A stretch of 64,000 nucleotides of DNA, from NCBI GenBank assembly GCA_020634015.1, contig JACKCN010000003.1:372001-436000 (forward strand), read 5' to 3'. Shown in pieces: positions 28,267-36,349 of the stretch (positions are counted from its first letter, which is position 1; every line of letters begins with the position of its first letter). Source of the DNA: Candidatus Delongbacteria bacterium (GTDB lineage: Bacteria > CAIWAD01). A program made the translations under genes and the position numbers. Below the pieces are notes generated by a model that ran no database searches, was not told where the DNA came from, and worked only from the letters and a program-made list of their open reading frames with translations.

Positions 28267-30068
28267 TGGAGTCTTTGCTCGAGAAGTTTCAGTGTCTGCG
28301 ATGTTACGAGGCGGGAGATCCGGGAGGATTTCTGGCCGCGTACCTTTCCGACCTCGAGGAGGCTGGCGAAGGAGAACGGCCGATCCTCGAGTACTATTGG
28401 GCCCGACTCCAGTGGAAATCCGGTCAGGCTGAGCAGGCGATCGCCGTGTACAAGCGGCTTGCCACGGACGAAGCCCTCACGCTGGAGTACCGCTCATCCA
28501 GCCTGCTCAACATCGGCTTCTGGAGTCTGGTCACCAGGGATCCAGAACTGTCCCGCAACTGTCTGGAGGCCTGGCGTGCACTGGGTGTGGCCAGCCAGGG
28601 TGTGGATGAGATCTGGACGCTGGCGCTGGCGCCCAGTGCCAATGGCTCGCGCTGGTCCAGTGTGCACGCCGTGCTCCGGGATCCGGCGTGCTCGGGAATC
28701 GCTCTGGACATGTTCAGCGCGGTCTCCTTGCTGGCACACGATTTCGAAGCATTCCGGATCGTCAGCGAACGCTGGCGGTCCGCGGACACCCAGCGCTTCC
28801 TGCTGACCCAGCTCGCCTGCGAGTACTTCCTGGAGCAGGGTCAGGCGGCCGACGCCGGGCACGCCATCGCTACCCTGACCCAGCTTGCCTCCACCACCCG
28901 GGAGAAGCTGCTCACCAAGTACTTCAGGTTGCGCCTGGACAGCGACGCGCTGCCCGCCAATGCGGTCTATCTGCAGGCGCGCTCGTTGATGACTCAACTG
29001 GAAGACCTGGCCAGCATCCACCTTGCCGAACTGAAGGAACACTGCGCGCGTCTGATGTTCGAAAGCTCGCGCCCCCCCGCGATCCTTGTCTCACGCAGGC
29101 ATGGGATGGTGGGCGACAGCGCGGGCATCGGGCGTGTGCGCGAAATGATCGATCTCTACGCGACCAGCGATCTCAACGTGATCATTCGAGGCGAATCGGG
29201 CACCGGCAAGGAACTGGTGGCTCTGGCTCTGCACCTGGCCAGCCATCGGCGCGACCGCAGTTTCGTACCGGTCAACTGTTACCACCTGGGGTCGCCACTG
29301 GCCGAAGCCCGCCTGTTCGGACACCGCCGTGGTGCCTTCACCGGGGCCAGTCAGGATGCGGCGGGATTCGTGCACGAAGCCCACGCGGGTACCCTTTTTC
29401 TGGATGAGGTGGGAGAACTGCCGCTGGATGCACAGGCCAATCTGTTCCGCTTCCTTGACAGCGGCCAGTTCCGGCGAGTCGGCTCCACGGTGCTGGAACA
29501 GGCCAACGTGCGCGTGATCGCCGCCACCAACCAGGACCTGAGCCAGGACCATCGTTTCCGTCACGAGCTGTATCACCGGCTGGGTACCGTCGTCATCGAC
29601 CTGCCCCCTCTGGCCAGCCGCGGCAACGATGTACTCCAGCTGGCGCGCTGCCGGATTGCGGAGCTGAACCTGTTCCATGGCAGTCACAAACTGTTGGCCG
29701 CGGAAGCCGAGCAGCGCCTGCTGGCCCATGACTGGCCGGGCAATGTGCGCGAACTGCTGAATCTGGTGGACCGGGCCTGGCATGCGGCCACGCTGGAGAT
29801 CGGCCCTGAGGATCTGAGTTTCGATCGCGGCATTCCCCTGAACATGCGCGCGGGAGGCGGCTGGGCCCCGGACCTGCAGCGCGATGTGCTTGACCTGGAT
29901 GAAGAAGTGAACCGTTACACGGCCCGGGTGGTGCAGGAAATGCTGGAACGCTGCAACCGCGACACGCGCGAGACGGCCCGGCGTCTGAAGATCAGCGAGC
30001 GCACCGTGTATCGCTGGATGCGCCGCCAGCAACAGCAGGACTCGGATACTGCCGGATCCTCGCGCTGA
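28266..30068 (+). CDS. Sigma-54-dependent enhancer-binding protein with TPR-like sensor region
   Basis: A 600-residue transcription activator. Residues 1-270 are helical and TPR-like ('LEYYWARLQWKSGQAEQAIAVYKRL', in parts), with no phosphoacceptor receiver domain. Residues about 285-510 form the AAA+ domain: Walker A GESGTGKE (309-316), the sigma-54 contact loop GAFTGA (356-361), Walker B LFLDEVGEL and 'DWPGNVREL'. The C-terminus has a Fis-type helix-turn-helix ('ETARRLKISERTVYRWM'). It should activate RNA polymerase with sigma-54, with activity set by protein or ligand binding to the TPR part rather than by phosphorylation. The ATG at 28266 overlaps the previous stop; ATG 28254 is an alternative. 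A bidirectional terminator follows. Confidence 0.92.
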   Translation: MESLLEKFQCLRCYEAGDPGGFLAAYLSDLEEAGEGERPILEYYWARLQWKSGQAEQAIAVYKRLATDEALTLEYRSSSLLNIGFWSLVTRDPELSRNCLEAWRALGVASQGVDEIWTLALAPSANGSRWSSVHAVLRDPACSGIALDMFSAVSLLAHDFEAFRIVSERWRSADTQRFLLTQLACEYFLEQGQAADAGHAIATLTQLASTTREKLLTKYFRLRLDSDALPANAVYLQARSLMTQLEDLASIHLAELKEHCARLMFESSRPPAILVSRRHGMVGDSAGIGRVREMIDLYATSDLNVIIRGESGTGKELVALALHLASHRRDRSFVPVNCYHLGSPLAEARLFGHRRGAFTGASQDAAGFVHEAHAGTLFLDEVGELPLDAQANLFRFLDSGQFRRVGSTVLEQANVRVIAATNQDLSQDHRFRHELYHRLGTVVIDLPPLASRGNDVLQLARCRIAELNLFHGSHKLLAAEAEQRLLAHDWPGNVRELLNLVDRAWHAATLEIGPEDLSFDRGIPLNMRAGGGWAPDLQRDVLDLDEEVNRYTARVVQEMLERCNRDTRETARRLKISERTVYRWMRRQQQQDSDTAGSSR

Positions 30069-30113
30069 AGCCAGCTTTCGTAACCCGGCCTCGCCCAATT
30101 GCATGAAAGAGAA

Positions 30114-30142
30114 CAGGGCCTTTCCCGCGGGGAAAGGCCCTG
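30114..30142. terminator. Bidirectional terminator between the sigma-54 regulator and rpsD
   Basis: A perfect 12-bp stem (cagggcctttcc with ggaaaggccctg) and a 5-nt loop lie between convergent genes. The T-runs on both sides are short. Confidence 0.75.
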
Positions 30143-30165
30143 ATGCATTCTGCGGATATCCGCGC

Positions 30166-30786
30166 TCAGCGCGAATAGTACTCCACCACCAGCTGCTCGT
30201 GGAAGTCGCCGGGGAAGGGCACTTCGTGGCGCTCGGGGAAGTGGTCGAGCTTGCCCGTGAAGGAGTCGCTCTCGACGGTGACATAGGGCGGCGGGGTGAT
30301 CTTGCTGCCGAAGAAGTGGTGCATGATCACGGGGATCTTGCGGCTGCGCGGACGCACGCTGACCGTGTCGCCGGGCTTCACTTCGTAGGACGGAATGTCC
30401 ACCTTCTGTCCGTTGACCTCGATGTGGCCATGGGTCACGATCTGACGGCCGGACCAGACATTGGGTGCGAAGTTCATGCGCACGCAGATCATGTCCAGAC
30501 GACTCTCGAGCATGCCCACGAAGACTTCACCGGTCACACCGGCACGGCTGCGACGCGCGCGATCGAAGGTGGCACGGAACTGCTTCTCCGAGATCATTCC
30601 GTAGAAAGCACGGAATTTCTGCTTCTCGTCGAGGTGCAGACCGTACTCGCTCTTCTTGAAGCGGCGGTTCTGACCGTGCTGGCCAGGGGCGTAGCCCTTG
30701 TGATCCAGCGGACTTTTCCGATAACCGTAGAGGTTTGTCCCGAAGCGGCGGCAAAGCCGCTTCTTGGGTCCACGGTAACGAGACAT
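30166..30786 (-). CDS. rpsD: 30S ribosomal protein S4
   Basis: The 206-residue primary 16S rRNA-binding protein starts MSRYRGPKKRLCRR and carries the S4 RNA-binding fold ('ESRLDMICVRMNFAPNVWSGRQIVTHGHIEVNGQKVDIPSYEVKPGD', in parts). It lacks the four-cysteine zinc site, so it is a C-minus type S4. On the minus strand AGGAGGAG stands 5 nt before the ATG. It is alone here, not with rpsM-rpsK-rpoA, which is known for extra or relocated S4 genes. It has its own promoter and a leader of roughly 85 nt. Confidence 0.97.
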   Translation of the reverse strand: MSRYRGPKKRLCRRFGTNLYGYRKSPLDHKGYAPGQHGQNRRFKKSEYGLHLDEKQKFRAFYGMISEKQFRATFDRARRSRAGVTGEVFVGMLESRLDMICVRMNFAPNVWSGRQIVTHGHIEVNGQKVDIPSYEVKPGDTVSVRPRSRKIPVIMHHFFGSKITPPPYVTVESDSFTGKLDHFPERHEVPFPGDFHEQLVVEYYSR

Positions 30787-30878
30787 ATTCTCCTCCTGAG
30801 AATTTCCGCCTTGCGGCGTGGTTCCGGAGCCCCAGGCCTGGCCGGGGAGCTACCCATTGATTGAATGACGAACCGCGC

Positions 30879-30907
30879 AAGATAGAGCATGGCTTGCCCT
30901 CTTGCAA
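30879..30907 (-). promoter_or_regulatory. Sigma-70-type promoter of rpsD
   Basis: Read on the minus strand, TTGCAA (-35) and TATCTT (-10) are separated by exactly 17 nt. The start point would be near 30,872, giving a leader of about 85 nt before the rpsD ATG. Confidence 0.6.
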
Positions 30908-31047
30908 GACGTCCTCTCAACCCGCCCGCCGGAGACCGCGCCAACGGCGCCCGCCGTTCGTCTCCCGAAACTCATCCGCAATTCTGGCCTGCTGGAATCC
31001 ACGGCCAGGACTGGACTCCAAGTCATTGATATTTCGTGCGTTCGATC

Positions 31048-31063
31048 TGGCATCGGGCTTGCT
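31048..31063 (+). promoter_or_regulatory. Sigma-54 (-24/-12) promoter
   Basis: TGGCATCGGGCTTGCT fits the TGGCAC-N5-TTGCW consensus, with the invariant GG and GC exactly 10 nt apart. It lies about 180 bp before the ATG of the lamin-tail protein gene; transcription should start near 31,075. Confidence 0.7.
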
Positions 31064-31074
31064 TTTCCTTGGCT

Positions 31075-31196
31075 GTCGCCCCGGCAATGGGGCACGGTTG
31101 AAAGGAAACCCATGCCGACACCGCCCTGGTTGCACCCGCCCTAGTCCCGCCGTCTCTGTCTGGAACGGGGTGGCAGCACTTCGGTGCTGCCTTTTT
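31075..31196 (+). ncRNA. Putative sigma-54-driven terminated leader or small RNA
   Basis: The span runs from the predicted sigma-54 start to an intrinsic terminator and would make an RNA of about 120 nt. The gene behind it could be read only by readthrough or antitermination. The start point is inferred from the -12 element. No known RNA family was recognised, and a separate sRNA and a regulated leader cannot be told apart. Confidence 0.35.
31172..31196 (+). terminator. Intrinsic terminator upstream of the lamin-tail protein gene
   Basis: An 8-bp perfect stem (ggcagcac with gtgctgcc) is closed by a stable TTCG tetraloop and followed directly by TTTTT. It ends 45 nt before ATG 31242. Confidence 0.88.
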
Positions 31197-31241
31197 CCGG
31201 CCCCTGTGTGGGCCAAGGTGATTCACAGGAAGGAATGAGCA

Positions 31242-32363
31242 ATGAGATTGAGATCCGGTCAGGGCGCACTCTGGATGCTGCTGGCTCCCATGCTGGTCCA
31301 GGCGCAGGTTCGTCTGGGAGAAGTCTTCTATGACCCGCAGGGCAGCGACAGCGGTGCGGAGTGGGTCGAGATTCACAACATGGGCAGCGAGACCGTGAAC
31401 CTGCAGGGCTGGTTGCTGGATGCGGGCGGGCCCAACCTGGTGCTGCCCGCCATCGAAGTGCCCGCGGGTGCCGTGCTGGCCGTGCATACCAACGCTCCGG
31501 CGGCCCAGTTGCCGGATGGACTGGAGCTGTGGTTCCAGAACGGCACCAACATGGGCAACACCCACGGCTTCGTGGGGCTCTGGGCCGCCGAAGAGCAGAC
31601 CACGGAAAATCTGGTGGACTGGATGCAGTACGGCAGCACCGGACACAGCTGGGAAAGCCAGGCGGTGGAAGCGGGCATCTGGCCGGCCGAGAGTTTCACC
31701 ATGGATGTGGAGGAGGGGCATTCGCTGCGCAGGATTTCCGCGGGCAATGGCCCCCAGGACTGGATCGACGAAGCGGACCCGGTGGCGGGCGAAACGTCCA
31801 CCGCGGTGGGGGAGCTGATGGCCCCCGGCCTGCGCCTTGAGGGCGGGCTGCCCGTGTTGCAGTGGTCCTTTGACGGCAGCGGCACCCAGTTCGAGATCCG
31901 GACTCGCGACCAGTCGGGCAGCGAACGCCTGCTGGCGGAGCTGGCCATCGGCGAGGGGCAGGGCCGGTATGCCTTCACCGATCACGACTGGCACGGCCAA
32001 TCCCGGGAGTACTGGATCGATGTGCGACGCATCGACGGGCGGCTGGACCGTCTCGGCGGGCCCTACCGCATCGCGGGTGATTCGGGAAGCCTTCCGCAAA
32101 GCACACGCCTGCTGGCGGCATGGCCCAATCCCTTCAATCCCGGCACCCTGCTCAACTTCGAGCTGGCCCGGGCGGGCAGCGTGAGCATGGATCTGCACGA
32201 TCTGGCTGGCCGGCGAGTGCGGCATCTGGAGCTGGGGGAACTGTCAGCGGGTTCCCACACTCTGCCGCTCGAGCTGGACGGGCAGGCGGGCGGACTGTAT
32301 TTCGCCGTGCTGCGTGGCCCAGGAGGAGGCGCTTCGGTACTGAAACTGATCCTGGCCCGCTGA
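31242..32363 (+). CDS. Secreted lamin-tail-domain protein with type IX sorting domain
   Basis: The 373-residue protein has a short signal peptide (cleavage near VQA-Q). A lamin-tail (LTD) Ig-like domain follows at about 22-150 ('RLGEVFYDPQGSDSGAEWVEIHN' and 'VNLQGWLLDAGG', in parts), a fold found in many exported bacterial proteins and some nucleases. The C-terminus has AAWPNPFNPGTLLNFEL and ends KLILAR, the sorting domain. No nuclease motif is present, so a surface-binding role is likelier. AGGAAGGA stands 7-14 nt before the ATG. A sigma-54 promoter and an intrinsic terminator lie upstream, and a strong terminator lies downstream. Confidence 0.85.
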   Translation: MRLRSGQGALWMLLAPMLVQAQVRLGEVFYDPQGSDSGAEWVEIHNMGSETVNLQGWLLDAGGPNLVLPAIEVPAGAVLAVHTNAPAAQLPDGLELWFQNGTNMGNTHGFVGLWAAEEQTTENLVDWMQYGSTGHSWESQAVEAGIWPAESFTMDVEEGHSLRRISAGNGPQDWIDEADPVAGETSTAVGELMAPGLRLEGGLPVLQWSFDGSGTQFEIRTRDQSGSERLLAELAIGEGQGRYAFTDHDWHGQSREYWIDVRRIDGRLDRLGGPYRIAGDSGSLPQSTRLLAAWPNPFNPGTLLNFELARAGSVSMDLHDLAGRRVRHLELGELSAGSHTLPLELDGQAGGLYFAVLRGPGGGASVLKLILAR

Positions 32364-32368
32364 GGCCC

Positions 32369-32404
32369 GGCCCCGCACGCCCGGGCCGGTGTGCGGGGCC
32401 TTTT
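32369..32404 (+). terminator. Rho-independent terminator
   Basis: A 10-bp perfect stem (ggccccgcac with gtgcggggcc), a G+C-rich 12-nt loop and TTTT follow the lamin-tail gene by 5 nt. Confidence 0.88.
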
Positions 32405-32429
32405 GATCCACTGGCAATACTGCTAGAAT
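32403..32429 (+). promoter_or_regulatory. Candidate sigma-70 promoter with extended -10 for the patatin-barrel gene
   Basis: TGCTAGAAT (extended -10, TGn plus TAGAAT) stands at 32421-32429, with TTGATC 15 nt before the hexamer. The start point would be about 32,436, near the GTG at 32468. Confidence 0.5.
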
Positions 32430-32467
32430 GCGACCGGTCGGCGATCCGATCCTGCTGACCTGACGAT

Positions 32468-35215
32468 GTGTTCCAGCCCAGAAAGGCCGGTGTGTTTCCT
32501 GCCCACCTTGTGCATGCGTCCCGGGGATCGGCAGTGCGACCCGGGGGACTGCTGTTCCTGATTCTGCTGGTTTGCGCCGTGTCCGCACACTGCCAGGATG
32601 CCGCGCTCTCTCCGCGCGTCGAGACTGGTTCCGTATTGCGCGTGATCGCCCAGGGCGGATTCAGCAATCAGCCCCTCACCGATCCCGGCCCCACCCTTCC
32701 CGGCAGCATTCCCGATCCCGGCTCACCCCGGCTCGGGCTGGTTCTCACCGGTGGCGGAGGGCGGGGGTTCGCCCAGATCGGTGCCCTGCGCGCGCTGGAA
32801 GATGCGGGGATTCCGCTCTACTGTGTGGTGGGAACTTCGATGGGGGCGCTGGTCGGCGGGTTGTACTGTTCCGGCTACTCTCCCGAGCAGATCCGTGACG
32901 AGCTGTCGCCCCTGACCTGGGACGAACTCTTCAACGATTCACCCAACCGCCTGGACATGTACACGGGTGCCAAGGAGATCGCTGACCGGCACTTGCTGCA
33001 GGTGCGATTCGACGGCTTCAGACCCCAGTGGATCCGTTCCTTCTCCACGGGTCAGAAAGTGCGCGAGATCCTTGGCAGGCTCTTCTACCGGGCACCCATG
33101 CAGTGTTTTGGTGACTTCGATCGTCTGGAACTGCCCTACCGCGCCATCGCCACCGACCTGATCACGGGGAAGATGGTGAGTTTCGCCGAAGGCGATCTGG
33201 CCGAGGCGATCCGCGCCTCGATGTCGGTTCCCCTGCTGTTCAGCCCGGTCGTGCTGGACACCCTGCTGCTGGTGGACGGTGGCATCAGCAACAATGTGCC
33301 GGTGAATGTGGCACGCGAGATGGGTGCCGACAGGGTTCTGGTGGTGGATTCCACCAGTCCCTTGCGTCTGCGCAGCGAGATCAACGAGGCCTGGGAAGTG
33401 GCCGACCAGGTCGTCAGCATCATGCAGGCCGACCCCAATCGGCGCGCGTTCGAGATGGCCGACCTGGTGGTTCGTCCCCGCATCGGCCACAGCACCCTGG
33501 AGAGCATCGAGGGCATCGACAGCCTGGTCGAAGCAGGCTACCGGGCCATGGCGGAACACCTGGACGAGTTGCGCGCATCCCTGGAAGGTGTGACACGCCC
33601 GCGGAGCCGGATTCCGGGCTGGCGGGGTCTGATCCTCGAAGGCGATGCCCGTGAGCTTTCCGGAGTGCTGCCCGAGTCCTCCGACAGTCTTGAGCGCAGT
33701 GCACTGGACAGCCTGCTGCGTGCCGCCTGCAGTGAGGAGCGTTTCCGCTGGTCACACTGGAAGCTGGAAGAGCTGCAGGGCGAAGACCGGGAAAGCGGGT
33801 GGGTCCTCAGGGTCGACGCGGAACTCTGGCCGCGGGTCGAGAGTGTGCATCTGCAGGTGCATCGCGGGCTCGAGGGCCTGACCCTTCCCGATCTCGGGCC
33901 AGTCAATGGCCCTCTCGGGCGCAAGACCCTGGACGCCCGGCTCGATTCCTTGCTGGAAGACCTGCGCTATGCGGGCTACACTCTGGCGCGCGTGGACAGT
34001 CTGCGGCTGGATGGCACACGGCTGGACATCTTCATCGATCCGGGGCACGTGGAGACGGTACGCGTCGAAGGCCTCTCCCGGGTTTCCAAACGCCGGGTGC
34101 TGGCCGAGTTCAGCCCGCGCGCAGGAGAAGTCTTCAGGCTGGATGTGGCCGAGTCGCGCATCCGGCGCCTGCACGCCAGTGGCCTCTTCGAGCAGGTGCA
34201 GATGGGACTGGAGCGCGAAGAGGACCGCAATGTGGTCGAGATCCGTGTGGTCGAGCGGGTCTGGCCCGTGTTGCGCGCCGGTCTGCACTACAGCAGCGCA
34301 CGCGAGGGCCGCGCCTTCCTGGAACTGGACAACGAACGCCTGCTGGGCGGCTTTCTGCGGGGCACCCTGTACTACTCCTATGGCGCCGTGGGTGAAACCA
34401 GTCGGGTGACCTTCGAGAGCGATCGCCTGTTCAGCAGCCTCTGGACGGCGCGACTGGAACTGCGCAGCGTTCAGGAGCTGTATCACTGGCGCGACTCCAG
34501 TCTGGCCGATGGATTGGCGCGCGTGGAACAGGAGACCCACGGCGGAGCACTCAGTCTCGGTCGCCAGTGGCCCGGCCTGGGAACCGTGTACGTGGGGCTG
34601 AGCGCGCGGGATCTGTCCGAAGAGGGCGAGCGCGGATCCAGCGACCTGCGGGCCTTCGGCCTGGAACTGCAGAGCGTGGTGGATTCCCGCGATCAGCTGG
34701 GACTGCCGCGCCGGGGCGAGTATCACGTCGTGAGCCTGACCAATACTCTCAAATCCCTGGGGGCGGACGCCAGCTGGCTGCAGTTCCGCTCGCGCTTCGA
34801 TTCCTGGCGCAGCCTGGGACGGACCACCGGGCACGCCACCCTGATCTACGAGTTCGCCGACAGCCCCCCGGCCCTGGATCGCTCACGCATCGGCGGTGGC
34901 GACATGCTGGCGACCTTGCGTCCGGGTGAGTGGCAGGGGGCCCAGTTGCTGGGGACCGGTCTGGAACTGCGCCGGCTGATCTCCGAGAACCGTCTTGGTG
35001 CGTGGCAGCTGGGCAGCAGTTGGCATCTGGTCATGGTCAACGACCGGGCCCAGTTCCAGCTCAAGCGCGAGGACCTGCGTCAGGAAGCGGCCATGTATCT
35101 GGCGCTGAACAGTGTGGCCGGCCCGCTGCTGGCCGGGGTCTCCCTGGCCCTGGACCGGCAACCCGGAGATTCCCGCTGGGTTCTCTGGACCGAACTGGGC
35201 TTCACGTTCGACTGA
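32468..35215 (+). CDS. Patatin-like phospholipase fused to POTRA and outer-membrane barrel (PlpD-type, type Vd secretion)
   Basis: This 915-residue protein has a signal peptide (hydrophobic run about 28-40). A patatin domain spans about 86-380, with the oxyanion loop GGGGRG (95-100), nucleophile S124 in GTSMG and the catalytic D270 in VDGGISNN. A POTRA-like linker follows ('HVETVRVEGLSRVSKRRVLAEFSP', in parts, about 525). A C-terminal 16-strand-type surface-antigen barrel runs to the end (FTFD). The order matches PlpD/type Vd autotransporters, where the barrel exports its own lipase. Start choice: GTG 32468 is the first in frame; GTG 32534, just before the hydrophobic run, is equally possible. 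Confidence 0.9.
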   Translation: MFQPRKAGVFPAHLVHASRGSAVRPGGLLFLILLVCAVSAHCQDAALSPRVETGSVLRVIAQGGFSNQPLTDPGPTLPGSIPDPGSPRLGLVLTGGGGRGFAQIGALRALEDAGIPLYCVVGTSMGALVGGLYCSGYSPEQIRDELSPLTWDELFNDSPNRLDMYTGAKEIADRHLLQVRFDGFRPQWIRSFSTGQKVREILGRLFYRAPMQCFGDFDRLELPYRAIATDLITGKMVSFAEGDLAEAIRASMSVPLLFSPVVLDTLLLVDGGISNNVPVNVAREMGADRVLVVDSTSPLRLRSEINEAWEVADQVVSIMQADPNRRAFEMADLVVRPRIGHSTLESIEGIDSLVEAGYRAMAEHLDELRASLEGVTRPRSRIPGWRGLILEGDARELSGVLPESSDSLERSALDSLLRAACSEERFRWSHWKLEELQGEDRESGWVLRVDAELWPRVESVHLQVHRGLEGLTLPDLGPVNGPLGRKTLDARLDSLLEDLRYAGYTLARVDSLRLDGTRLDIFIDPGHVETVRVEGLSRVSKRRVLAEFSPRAGEVFRLDVAESRIRRLHASGLFEQVQMGLEREEDRNVVEIRVVERVWPVLRAGLHYSSAREGRAFLELDNERLLGGFLRGTLYYSYGAVGETSRVTFESDRLFSSLWTARLELRSVQELYHWRDSSLADGLARVEQETHGGALSLGRQWPGLGTVYVGLSARDLSEEGERGSSDLRAFGLELQSVVDSRDQLGLPRRGEYHVVSLTNTLKSLGADASWLQFRSRFDSWRSLGRTTGHATLIYEFADSPPALDRSRIGGGDMLATLRPGEWQGAQLLGTGLELRRLISENRLGAWQLGSSWHLVMVNDRAQFQLKREDLRQEAAMYLALNSVAGPLLAGVSLALDRQPGDSRWVLWTELGFTFD

Positions 35216-35250
35216 ACTCCCACTCACGCCCCTCAGACTCAGAGCAACGC

Positions 35251-35279
35251 TTGACAGTCTGCCCGTGCAATTCTTGCTT
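35251..35279 (+). promoter_or_regulatory. Candidate sigma-70 promoter of the dusB operon
   Basis: A consensus TTGACA is followed after 17 nt by the weak -10 TTGCTT. It lies about 40 bp before the dusB ATG. Confidence 0.4.
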
Positions 35280-35319
35280 GGCAGCGCTGACCCATTGACG
35301 TCCACAGGCAGGAACAGGC

Positions 35320-36339
35320 ATGCTGACACCCACGCGCATCTGGCAGGTAGGAAATGTTCGCTTGGAGAACGCGGTGATGCTGGCACCCATGGAGGGTTAC
35401 AGCGAGCTGCCCTTCCGGCGCATCTGCCGTCGTCTGGGAGCCAGCATGGTCTTTACCGAATTCACCAGCAGCGAAGGTCTGGTGCGGCTGGCGGGCAATA
35501 CCGAACGCAAGATCCGCATCGCCGAGGACGAGCGCCCGGTGGGCATCCAGATCTACGGACGCGACCCCGGGCGCATGGCCAATGCCGCTCGCATCGCCGA
35601 AGCCAACAACCCGGAGCTGGTGGACATCAACTTCGGCTGCCCGGCCAAGAAGGTCACGGGCGGTGGCTGCGGGTCACAACTGATGCGCGAACCGGAAATC
35701 ATCTACAGCATCGTGAGTGCCGTGCGCCGCGCGGTGAGTCTGCCGGTGACCTGCAAGCTGCGCCTGGGCTGGGACGACGGCTCGCGCAATGTGGTGGATG
35801 TGTGCCGCCGTCTGCAGGACCTGGGTGTGGCCGGTGTGGCCATCCACGGTCGCACGCGCTGCCAGAAGTATCTGGGGCAGGCGGACTGGGAAGCGATCGC
35901 CCGGGTGCGCGAAGCCCTCGAGATTCCTGTGATCGGCAATGGCGATGTGGCCAGTCCCGAAGACGCCCAGCGCATGTTCGAGCAGACCGGGGTGGCCGCC
36001 GTGATGATCGGCCGGGCCGCGATTCACAATCCCTGGATCTTCCGCGACTGCCGCGCCTGGCTGGATCATGGCCAGCATCTGCCAGTGCCCGACCTGCTGG
36101 ATCGCCTGGATGTGCTGGAGAGCCATCTGGACGAGAGCGTGGAACACAAGGGCGAGGCGCGCGCCGTGCTGGAAATGCGCAAGATGTACGCCAGTTATCT
36201 GAAGAACTACCACAACATCCGTGTGCTGCGCGGCGAGCTGATGCAGCTTGCCGAGGTCCAGCCCATCCGCGACCGCCTTGCCTTGCTGCGCGAGGAACTG
36301 CTGGCCGACTGTCCGGGCGACGACCGTGCCACAGCCTGA
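35320..36339 (+). CDS. dusB: tRNA-dihydrouridine synthase B
   Basis: The 339-residue FMN enzyme reduces uridines in the tRNA D-loop. It has LAPMEGYSELPFR at the N-terminus, the catalytic cysteine in DINFGCPAKKVTGGGCGS (C109 region), 'VTCKLRLGWDD' and 'GVAGVAIHGRTR.Q.Y.G.ADW', followed by 'IGNGDV.SPEDA', all classic DusB features. It starts the dusB-pdxA-methyltransferase-ftsE-ftsX run, in which each later gene overlaps or nearly touches its neighbour. DusB often sits beside fis or ntrC in proteobacteria; that neighbourhood is not kept here. Confidence 0.95.
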   Translation: MLTPTRIWQVGNVRLENAVMLAPMEGYSELPFRRICRRLGASMVFTEFTSSEGLVRLAGNTERKIRIAEDERPVGIQIYGRDPGRMANAARIAEANNPELVDINFGCPAKKVTGGGCGSQLMREPEIIYSIVSAVRRAVSLPVTCKLRLGWDDGSRNVVDVCRRLQDLGVAGVAIHGRTRCQKYLGQADWEAIARVREALEIPVIGNGDVASPEDAQRMFEQTGVAAVMIGRAAIHNPWIFRDCRAWLDHGQHLPVPDLLDRLDVLESHLDESVEHKGEARAVLEMRKMYASYLKNYHNIRVLRGELMQLAEVQPIRDRLALLREELLADCPGDDRATA

Positions 36340-36349
36340 GAACCGTCAC

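Larger units (their letters stand above)
30787..31241. other. Divergent intergenic region between rpsD and the lamin-tail protein gene
   Basis: The 455 bp hold the rpsD promoter and leader (minus strand). On the plus strand they hold a sigma-54 promoter (31048-31063) and an intrinsic terminator (31172-31196) ahead of the next start codon. No convincing small protein was seen. Confidence 0.7.
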
